In this document: piece by piece, positions 52,463 to 58,865 of the stretch | Layout: every line of letters begins with the position of its first letter | Numbering within the stretch: the first letter of the stretch is position 1 | Assembly (NCBI GenBank): GCA_025800245.1 | Contig: JAOXSA010000094.1 | Span: 1 to 58,865, forward strand | Direction: 5' to 3' | Source: Amphritea sp. | GTDB lineage: Bacteria > Pseudomonadota > Gammaproteobacteria > Pseudomonadales > Balneatricaceae | DNA length: 58,865 nucleotides | Translations under genes and position numbers: made by a program | Notes under the pieces: generated by a model | Seen by the model: the letters and a program-made list of their open reading frames with translations, nothing else | The model's database searches: none | Told to the model about the DNA's origin: nothing

Positions 52463-53962
52463 ATGTTGTTTTCCGATCTGGGCTTATCCGCCCCTATCCT
52501 GCAGGCGATATCCGATAAAGGATATGAAACGCCATCACCGATACAAGCCCAGGCGATCCCCGCGGTACTGAAGGGAGAGGATCTGATGGCTGCAGCCCAG
52601 ACCGGCACCGGTAAAACCGCCGGTTTTACCCTGCCGATGCTGGAACGCCTGAGCAAAGGTGAGCGTCCTCGCAGCAACCATATCAGAGCACTGGTACTGG
52701 CTCCCACCCGGGAACTGGCGGCACAGGTCGGCGACAGTGTGAAGGCCTACAGCACACATCTCCCTCTGCGTTCTACCGTGGTATTTGGCGGGGTGAGTAT
52801 CAATCCCCAGATGATGGCTTTACGTAAAGGTGTTGATATTCTGGTCGCAACACCTGGCCGCTTGCTGGATCTGTATAACCAGAACGCTCTGAAGTTCGGA
52901 CAGCTGGAAATCCTGGTACTTGATGAAGCCGATCGAATGCTGGACATGGGCTTTATTCACGACATTAAGAGAGTCATCAGTCTGCTGCCTAAGCAACGCC
53001 AGAACCTGATGTTTTCAGCAACCTTTTCAGATCCTATCCGTAAGCTGGCCAAAGGTCTGGTGAACAATCCGACCGAAATATCCGTCAGCCCCCGCAACAG
53101 TACTGCCAAAACAGTTAAACAGTGGATCTGTCCGGTAGATAAAAAGCGCAAATCAGCGTTGTTCAGCGCACTACTGGAAGAGCATCAGTGGCATCAGGTT
53201 CTGGTTTTCACCCGAACCAAACGCGGCGCTAACCAGCTTTGCCGCCACCTGGAAAATGATGATGTCAGGGCTCTGGCAATTCACGGCAATAAGAGCCAGA
53301 CTGCCCGGACTAAAGCCCTGAACAGCTTCAAAAGCGGCCGGGCTCAGGTTCTGGTGGCTACAGATATTGCCGCACGGGGTCTGGACATCGATCAACTCCC
53401 TCAGGTCGTTAACTTTGATCTGCCGAACGTTGCTGAAGATTATGTGCATCGGATTGGCCGTACCGGACGTGCAGGCGCACAGGGTGAGGCAATCTCTCTG
53501 GTCAGTGCAGATGAATTCGATCAACTGAGCTCGATCGAATCGTTGATTGGCCGTCTTCTGGATCGCGAAGAGGTACCGGGGTTCGAACCCGCTCACCAGT
53601 TACCAGAATCGGTCCTTAAGCCTAAGCGACGCCCCAAGAAACCCAAGCAAAAACCGGAACACCGGGACGGCCAGCGATCAGCTGAAAATAGCCGCGGGCA
53701 CAAACCAGCAGGTAAGAATAAACGTCACCGCACATCTGATAAGGGTAATCAGCCGCAGAGCAGCGGGGCACGAAAACAGAACGGTCAGAAACCAGCAGCG
53801 TCTGAAAAACGCTCTGGTGCGCAGAAAGCTAAAGCAAAACCCGCTAACAGAACGTCACAGAAACCTTCTGAGCGCTCTACCCGATCCAATACAGCGAACC
53901 GAAGCTCGAAACCCACAGGTCGGAAAAACCCGGGCCTGACAGGTCGCAGAGCCTCACGTTAA
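52463..53962 (+). CDS. rhlE: DEAD-box RNA helicase RhlE
   Basis: 499 residues. Q motif, [26 protein letters not shown] and H-R-I-G-R-T-G-R are all present in order. The C-terminal 120 residues are basic and low complexity (K, R, Q, S, N), a likely RNA-binding tail. AGGA upstream of the ATG. Confidence 0.94.
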   Translation: MLFSDLGLSAPILQAISDKGYETPSPIQAQAIPAVLKGEDLMAAAQTGTGKTAGFTLPMLERLSKGERPRSNHIRALVLAPTRELAAQVGDSVKAYSTHLPLRSTVVFGGVSINPQMMALRKGVDILVATPGRLLDLYNQNALKFGQLEILVLDEADRMLDMGFIHDIKRVISLLPKQRQNLMFSATFSDPIRKLAKGLVNNPTEISVSPRNSTAKTVKQWICPVDKKRKSALFSALLEEHQWHQVLVFTRTKRGANQLCRHLENDDVRALAIHGNKSQTARTKALNSFKSGRAQVLVATDIAARGLDIDQLPQVVNFDLPNVAEDYVHRIGRTGRAGAQGEAISLVSADEFDQLSSIESLIGRLLDREEVPGFEPAHQLPESVLKPKRRPKKPKQKPEHRDGQRSAENSRGHKPAGKNKRHRTSDKGNQPQSSGARKQNGQKPAASEKRSGAQKAKAKPANRTSQKPSERSTRSNTANRSSKPTGRKNPGLTGRRASR

Positions 53963-53976
53963 ACAGAGGAAACAGC

Positions 53977-54318
53977 ATGGAACTGAATACTTTTATCGAG
54001 CAACTGGGCAGTAACAACAGCCTGGACTTCGAAGACACCATGGCCATCATTGAGGCGAATTACAGCTATACACCGGTTTCATTCAGCAACGGCGATCAGC
54101 ACAATGAGGCTGGTACCAATGAAGGCTCCTGCAAAATTTTTGCTTTCGCTCAACTGAACCAGCTGTCCGTTGAACAGACCCTGGCCTGCTTCGGCCGCTT
54201 CTACCGTGACGATGTCCTGAAAAACCCGGAAGGCACTGACCACGGCAACATCCGTAACTTTATTAAGCATGGCTGGGAAGGCGTTCGTTTCGACATCCCC
54301 GCTTTGAGCACAAAATAA
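53977..54318 (+). CDS. HopJ-family protein
   Basis: 113 residues of the HopJ type III effector-like family: F-E-D-T-M-A-I-I-E-A-N-Y-x-Y-T-P, G-S-C-K-I-F-A-F-A-Q and Y-R-D-D-V-L-K-N-P-E-G-T-D-H-G-N-I-R-N-F. Despite the name, most members are cytoplasmic housekeeping proteins in bacteria with no secretion system. GAGGAAA upstream; follows rhlE by 14 bases. Confidence 0.9.
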   Translation: MELNTFIEQLGSNNSLDFEDTMAIIEANYSYTPVSFSNGDQHNEAGTNEGSCKIFAFAQLNQLSVEQTLACFGRFYRDDVLKNPEGTDHGNIRNFIKHGWEGVRFDIPALSTK

Positions 54319-54338
54319 ACAAAAAACGGTTGCAAAAT

Positions 54339-54389
54339 AAAATTTAAGAAAAATTCTTATTTACCTGCCGCTATTTTGTGCCATAATAG
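54339..54389 (+). promoter_or_regulatory. Promoter region of the Rsm-like RNA
   Basis: A -10 box CATAAT at 54382-54387 with no good -35. A palindrome TAAGAA-aaa-TTCTTA (about 54345-54359) lies upstream; it recalls, but does not match exactly, the TGTAAG-N6-CTTACA GacA site (spacing here is N7). Confidence 0.4.
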
Positions 54390-54390
54390 T

Positions 54391-54600
54391 TTCCGTTGGA
54401 TCGACATTCTTCACGGATGGAGATCACTGGCTTGTCAGGATGATGATGGCGAGATGGAGCAGTACAGCTGACGGGAAGAGGCTGATAATTCGCTGAGAAA
54501 TTCAGGATGAAGCACTCTACGCAAGGAGCGATGGAGATCCAGATTACGGATAATAAGTCAGTTAAAAAAGAGCACGGGGGGGAACCATGTGCTCTTTTTT
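54391..54600 (+). ncRNA. Candidate Rsm/Csr-type small RNA (RsmY/RsmZ/CsrB-like)
   Basis: About 210 bases between the HopJ and TSUP genes with no plausible gene. Eleven GGA triplets occur at 54398, 54415, 54419, 54438, 54456, 54474, 54505, 54525, 54533, 54548 and 54581, several as AGGA or TGGA within short hairpins such as TTC-AGGAT-GAA. The transcript ends in AAAAAGAGCAC / GTGCTCTTTTT (54564-54600). Many GGA motifs in loops plus a terminator are the hallmark of RNAs that sequester RsmA/CsrA. Sequence similarity to known RNAs was not testable here. Confidence 0.7.
54564..54600 (+). terminator. Terminator of the Rsm-like RNA
   Basis: AGAGCAC (54569-54575), 13-base loop, GTGCTCT (54589-54595), then T-run to 54600. 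The flanking A-run means it could also serve the opposing TSUP gene. Confidence 0.88.
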
Positions 54601-54633
54601 TCGTTTTAGCGCCCGGAACTACAACCACCCGCC

Positions 54634-55434
54634 TCAGAGCACAGAGCTGATCATCTTCAGCGCCAGCCCCAGCAGCAATACAGCAAACACCTTCTTCAGC
54701 ACCGGCACTGGCAGTTTATGGGCAAGATTTGCACCCACCGGCGCCATCATAAAGCTCATTACTGAGATCAGGACAACGCCAGGCAGATAGATAAAACCGA
54801 CCACGTACGGAATCTCAAGATCAACTGACAAGCCATTGACGATATAACCAATGGTACCGGCCACCGAGATCGGTAAACCGATCGCTGCTGATGTACCGAT
54901 CGCTTTTTTCACATCAATATTGTGCCAGCTCAGATACGGCACTGTGAGAGTTCCACCGCCGATGGAGACCAGCGCGGAAATACTGCCTATAACCCCACCT
55001 GCGGCGAACAGACCGCCTCGTCCCGGCAGGGTACGGGAAGGTTTAGGCTTCTTATTAAGAAACATCTGCGATGAAGCATAAACAAGGAAACAGGCAAAGA
55101 AACTTGCCAGAAATACCGAACTAAGCATAGAAGCGACAAACGTTGCCAGAAAAGCTCCGACCACAATACCCGGCGCGATCATCCTCACAACATCCCAGAT
55201 TACCCCGCCTTTACGGTTGTGCGCGCGCATACTCGACACCGAGGTCACCACAATCGACGCCATCGAGGTTCCCAGCGCGAGATGCACTACATTGTCTACC
55301 GGCATGCCCTGCCAGACAAACAGCGCAGTCAGTACAGGCACCATAACCAGACCACCACCGATACCCAACAGACCTGCCAGAAAGCCGACTACCGCTCCTA
55401 ACAGAATAAATGCAACGATCAGTTCAATTGCCAT
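54634..55434 (-). CDS. TSUP family (TauE/SafE) sulfite or organic anion permease
   Basis: 266 residues, about eight membrane segments. TSUP signature G-A-V-V-G-F-L-A-G-L-L-G-I-G-G-G-L at the N-terminus, repeated in part at S-I-S-A-L-V-S-I-G-G-G-T. Probably exports sulfur-containing anions. Monocistronic. Confidence 0.9.
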   Translation of the reverse strand: MAIELIVAFILLGAVVGFLAGLLGIGGGLVMVPVLTALFVWQGMPVDNVVHLALGTSMASIVVTSVSSMRAHNRKGGVIWDVVRMIAPGIVVGAFLATFVASMLSSVFLASFFACFLVYASSQMFLNKKPKPSRTLPGRGGLFAAGGVIGSISALVSIGGGTLTVPYLSWHNIDVKKAIGTSAAIGLPISVAGTIGYIVNGLSVDLEIPYVVGFIYLPGVVLISVMSFMMAPVGANLAHKLPVPVLKKVFAVLLLGLALKMISSVL

Positions 55435-55522
55435 ATGCTTTGCCCATAAAAGAAAACCGCGACTATTGTCACGGTTTTCAGCAAGATCTCAAGCCCACTT
55501 TCGAGTGAGGCCAGCCGGTATA

Positions 55523-57085
55523 TCAGGCTAACTTATCGTCGGCCACCTTATAATTCGGATCTTCAGTCCGGTTGATCTCAACCACACTACCCGCCTTTTC
55601 CAGCAACCGGATACACTCAGGGCTGAGGTGACGGATATGAATATCGATTCCGGCTTTCTGATAACGCTCCACCAGGGAGTCAATCGCCTCAATGCCGGAG
55701 TGATCCATTACCCGACAGTTTTCAAAATCGATAATCACTTCCTGCGGGTCATACTTCGGCGTGAAGTTGTCACGGAATGTCTGTACCGCGCCAAAGAACA
55801 ACGGACCATGAGGTTTATAAACCTTCAGATAGCCATTGTTCTCCATACTGGTAGCAACATTCATGTGCTTCGCGTGCTTCCAGGCAAATACCAGCGCAGA
55901 AACAATAACGCCGACGATAACTGCAATCGCCAGATCAGTCAGCACTGTCACCACAGTCACAGTCACGACCACAATGGCATCGGAAGGTGGAATCTTGCGC
56001 ATCAGATTAAGACTGGCCCACTCAAAGGTGCCGATTACCACGATGAACATAACACCCACCAACGCAGCAACCGGAATCATTTCAATCAGAGTTGAACCCA
56101 CCAGGATAAAGAGCAGTAAAAACAACGCTGCAGAGATACCTGAAGCCCGCCCGGTACCGCCGGAACTGATGTTGATCATACTCTGGCCGATCATCGCACA
56201 ACCACCCATACCACCGAAGAAACCGGTAACAACGTTAGCAACACCCTGACCTACGCACTCTTTGTTACCGCGACCACGGGTCTCAGTAATCTCATCGATC
56301 AAAGACAGTGTCAGCAGAGACTCAATCAGGCCGATAGCCGCCAGAATCAGCGCGTATGGCACAATGATACGCAGCGTTTCCAGATTGATATCAACCATTG
56401 GAATATGGAACTGCGGCAGGCCACCGGCCATAGTCGCATCCGGATTTCCGGTCATATCAGCCAGAACGTCCTGCACACTGCGCGCCGAATCGATATCCAG
56501 TCCAAGTACAATTGCGGTAACGGTAATGATCGCCACCAGCGTAGAAGGCACAGCTTTGGTCAGTTTTGGCAGAAAGTGGATGATAGCCATTGTCAGAGCC
56601 ACCAGGCCTAACATAGTCATCAGTTGCTCGCCCTGCATCCAACCCAGTACGCCCTCAGAATCAGCGACCTGGAACTGCTTCATCTGCGCCAGGAAGATAA
56701 CGATTGCCAGACCGTTCACAAAGCCCAGCATCACAGGGTGCGGCACCATCCGGATAAATTTACCCAACCGGAAAGCCCCGGCGAGTATCTGGAATATGCC
56801 CATGAGTACGACGGTGGCAAACAGATATTCCACACCGTGCTGAGCCACCAGACTGACCATTACCACAGCCAGGGCACCGGTTGCACCGGAAATCATCCCC
56901 GGACGACCACCAATGGTTGCAGTAATCAGACCGACCATGAAAGCCGCGTACAGGCCAACCAATGGTTCCACACCAGCAACAAAAGCGAATGCCACCGCTT
57001 CCGGTACCAGCGCCAGGGCCACTGTAAGACCGGACAGAATGTCCGCTTTCATGCTCTGCGAGCGTTTATAGATAAGGTCCAGCAT
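55523..57085 (-). CDS. SulP family inorganic anion transporter with STAS domain
   Basis: 520 residues, 10-12 membrane segments. Core motif A-L-V-P-E-A-V-A-F-A-F, then G-M-G-G-C-A-M-I-G-Q-S, and a C-terminal STAS domain (F-E-N-C-R-V-M-D-H-S-G-I-E-A-I-D). Likely sulfate or bicarbonate symport. Two anion transporters sit side by side (this and the TSUP gene). Confidence 0.92.
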   Translation of the reverse strand: MLDLIYKRSQSMKADILSGLTVALALVPEAVAFAFVAGVEPLVGLYAAFMVGLITATIGGRPGMISGATGALAVVMVSLVAQHGVEYLFATVVLMGIFQILAGAFRLGKFIRMVPHPVMLGFVNGLAIVIFLAQMKQFQVADSEGVLGWMQGEQLMTMLGLVALTMAIIHFLPKLTKAVPSTLVAIITVTAIVLGLDIDSARSVQDVLADMTGNPDATMAGGLPQFHIPMVDINLETLRIIVPYALILAAIGLIESLLTLSLIDEITETRGRGNKECVGQGVANVVTGFFGGMGGCAMIGQSMINISSGGTGRASGISAALFLLLFILVGSTLIEMIPVAALVGVMFIVVIGTFEWASLNLMRKIPPSDAIVVVTVTVVTVLTDLAIAVIVGVIVSALVFAWKHAKHMNVATSMENNGYLKVYKPHGPLFFGAVQTFRDNFTPKYDPQEVIIDFENCRVMDHSGIEAIDSLVERYQKAGIDIHIRHLSPECIRLLEKAGSVVEINRTEDPNYKVADDKLA

Positions 57086-57165
57086 AGGATCGGTTTCCCT
57101 GAGGTTTTTACGTGGGCGTAAAAAGTGCGCGAGTATACCATTGTGTGGCAGCGCACAACAGCCTG

Positions 57166-57738
57166 TCAGGGACGGATATGCATGAAGAGTTTGTGACGCA
57201 ATTGAGCTAGATTCATGGTTGCCAGAGATCCGGCAAACTTTTCCAGCGCCGGAGAGACATGAGCGTGATAATGATTCTGTAACTGAGCCAGATCACGCCA
57301 GGCTGGCGGCAATTGGTGAAGATGTTTCAGCATACCGCCATCCGGATCTGATGCGATATACCGGACCGAACCGATACCGGAAAGTAACAAACGGGACAGA
57401 CACATAGGACAGGGCTCTAGACTGACCAGCAAGGTCAGTTGTGCTGGCGGACAATCGATAGCGCCACTCTCCAGTTGATCAATTAACAGCATCTCGGCAT
57501 GTCCGCGACTGTTATAGGTTGCCTTCTGTCCGCCTGAAAACACCTGATTCTCGGCCTGGGCGACCACATTCCCCTGCGGATCAATCAACACTGCAGCAAT
57601 GCCATAACTCCCCTGCTCAAGTGCATCCAGTGCTAACCGGCAACAATACAGGGCCAGCTCATCATCCAGGTACTCAGGATCAGGCCTGAGTTGATCCAGC
57701 TCATTAATCAGATCATTGAAAGACTGAAGATCAGTCAT
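57166..57738 (-). CDS. Nucleoside/cytidine deaminase-family zinc hydrolase
   Basis: 190 residues. Zinc and catalytic motif G-H-A-E, then S-L-E-P-C-P-M-C-L-S-R, the CDA fold found in guanine/cytosine deaminases and TadA. The start at 57738 overlaps the dinB stop by eight bases (ATGACTGA), so it is translationally coupled to dinB. Length and C-terminal extension argue against TadA itself. Substrate unknown. Confidence 0.85.
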   Translation of the reverse strand: MTDLQSFNDLINELDQLRPDPEYLDDELALYCCRLALDALEQGSYGIAAVLIDPQGNVVAQAENQVFSGGQKATYNSRGHAEMLLIDQLESGAIDCPPAQLTLLVSLEPCPMCLSRLLLSGIGSVRYIASDPDGGMLKHLHQLPPAWRDLAQLQNHYHAHVSPALEKFAGSLATMNLAQLRHKLFMHIRP

Positions 57739-58858
57739 ACAGGCGATCTCCGGGCTGATCAGCAGCAGGCTCAAGTAAATTTAGCTGAACTGCCTGCTGC
57801 GGATTATGAGGGCGCAAGCGATAACCGACACCGATCAGCCGCACCGGCTTACTACCCCGCAACCAGGCTTCCTGACACAGATGCTGATACAACAGCAGTG
57901 GACACTCGGTTGCAGCCTGCTCAATTGTCGTCTGGGTAAAGTCATGAAACTTCAGTTTAACCACTGCACCGGCAATATCCCTTTGCTCCTGATGCCGTGT
58001 ATAGCGCAGTTTTAACTCATCCAGCATCCCCGGCAACTGTTGCAAGCAACTGTCCAGATCGGGAAGATCACTGGAAAAGGTATGCTCCACACTGATCGAC
58101 TTACGATCCCGACTGACTCTGACCGGGCGATCATCCTCCCCCCGGCTCAGTTCATAGAGGCGCTTACCAAACCGACCAAAACGATCCACCAGCCGGGCCA
58201 TCGAGTGCTCACGCAGATCGGCACAGGTTTCAATGCCCATCCCCTGAAGCTTGCCTGCTGTTACCTTCCCCACGCCGAAAATTTTTGACACGGGTAACTG
58301 CAGCACAAACGCCTCAACCTCAGCAGGCGTCACAACAAATAAACCATCCGGTTTATTCCAGTCACTGGCTATCTTGGCAATAAATTTATTCGGCGCTACT
58401 CCCGCAGAAATAGTAATCCCTACAGTCTCTCTGACCCGTTGACGAATCTCCTCAGCGATCCGGGTTGCACTTCCACCATGCTGCTCGCAATTGCTGACAT
58501 CAAGATACGCCTCGTCCAGCGACAGAGGCTCAATCAGATCGGTGTAATCCCGGTAGATAGCCATTATCTGCTCAGAAGCCTCCCGGTACTTCGTCATGTT
58601 GCCGGGCATAACCCGTAACTGAGGACAAAGCTTAAGTGCATGGGCAGTAGCCATCGCCGATCGGATACCGAACTCACGGGCCGGATAGTTACAGGTAGAT
58701 ATGACTCCCCGGCGATCAGACGCACCGCCGATTGCCAACGGTATATCACGTAATGAGGGATCATCCCGCATCTCAACTGCGGCAAAAAAACAATCGCAGT
58801 CACAATGGATAATCTTTCGGGTAGGAGAAACCTTCAAAGCACAGCACTCATAAACCAC
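57731..58858 (-). CDS. dinB: DNA polymerase IV (Y family)
   Basis: About 375 residues. Metal-binding D-C-D-C-F-F-A-A-V-E at the N-terminus, S-L-D-E-A-Y-L-D-V, helix-hairpin-helix G-V-G-K-V-T-A-G-K-L and little-finger domain with I-G-V-G-Y-R-L. Error-prone translesion polymerase. The true start is uncertain: a GTG at 58858 and a TTG at 58837 are possible, and the frame is open to the window edge. Confidence 0.92.
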   Translation of the reverse strand: MVYECCALKVSPTRKIIHCDCDCFFAAVEMRDDPSLRDIPLAIGGASDRRGVISTCNYPAREFGIRSAMATAHALKLCPQLRVMPGNMTKYREASEQIMAIYRDYTDLIEPLSLDEAYLDVSNCEQHGGSATRIAEEIRQRVRETVGITISAGVAPNKFIAKIASDWNKPDGLFVVTPAEVEAFVLQLPVSKIFGVGKVTAGKLQGMGIETCADLREHSMARLVDRFGRFGKRLYELSRGEDDRPVRVSRDRKSISVEHTFSSDLPDLDSCLQQLPGMLDELKLRYTRHQEQRDIAGAVVKLKFHDFTQTTIEQAATECPLLLYQHLCQEAWLRGSKPVRLIGVGYRLRPHNPQQAVQLNLLEPAADQPGDRLYD

Positions 58859-58865
58859 ACCAGTT

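Noticed and set aside
54371-54628. Open frame on the minus strand across the Rsm-like RNA
   Set aside because: Runs through the terminator hairpin, has no ribosome binding site and no recognisable protein pattern; the GGA-rich RNA explains the region better.

Overview
The window reads as chromosomal DNA of a marine Gammaproteobacterium, most likely of the Oceanospirillales/Oceanospirillaceae type. This is inferred from gene content (PQQ alcohol oxidation, twin phasins, Pseudomonas-like ethanol-oxidation regulators, RlmF, RhlE, YejK, YaeQ, HopJ-family protein) and moderate GC; no rRNA or marker gene was available to fix the genus. It holds about 60 genes and no tRNA, rRNA, CRISPR array or prophage.

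Region 1 (1-23.7 kb) is one large quinoprotein alcohol-oxidation island. From left to right: the edge of an apparent IS200-like element; a PQQ-dependent alcohol dehydrogenase with the Asp-x-Asp signature of lanthanide enzymes; a set of periplasmic 'quinoprotein relay' proteins (MBL-fold hydrolase, SoxYZ-like carrier, substrate-binding protein, PedF-type cytochrome c, small beta-rich secreted protein); a divergent operon for a PQQ-associated ABC system (binding protein, beta-propeller, ATPase, permease) and a Cys-motif rhodanese-like protein; a LuxR-type response regulator; a FIST protein plus hybrid kinase pair like NosP-NahK; an iron alcohol dehydrogenase plus hybrid kinase pair like ErcA-ErcS; and the pqqABCDE operon followed by an S9 peptidase. 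The genes together would make PQQ, oxidise an alcohol in the periplasm, pass electrons to cytochrome c and regulate the pathway. A recurrent intergenic motif (about TTCCrAAGTAsyATT) in front of several of these transcription units is a candidate shared operator.

Region 2 (24-36.2 kb) is mixed housekeeping and accessory content: two tiny charged proteins, a YgiQ-type radical SAM protein, an oxidoreductase-like small protein and thioesterase, a His-rich secreted protein, an RND efflux pair, a DUF455 ferritin-like protein, YaeQ, YkgJ and YejK. Region 3 (36.2-47.9 kb) has twin phasin genes with a repeated TTGTGC-N3-GCACAA operator, a RimB-RimK-like fusion, a bacteriohemerythrin, HisC, a PAS-GGDEF protein with a broken GGDEF motif, an acyl-CoA ligase, a type III PLP decarboxylase, a CBS protein and a divergent DUF1127/MocR pair.

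Region 4 (47.9-58.9 kb) has RlmF, an isochorismatase-like hydrolase, an EamA transporter, a YceI / ECF sigma / anti-sigma operon, RhlE, a HopJ-family protein, a TSUP permease, a SulP transporter and a DinB-deaminase pair. Between the HopJ gene and the TSUP gene lies a gene-free interval with about eleven GGA triplets and a strong terminator. It looks like an uncatalogued Rsm/Csr-type regulatory RNA and is the most interesting non-coding element found.
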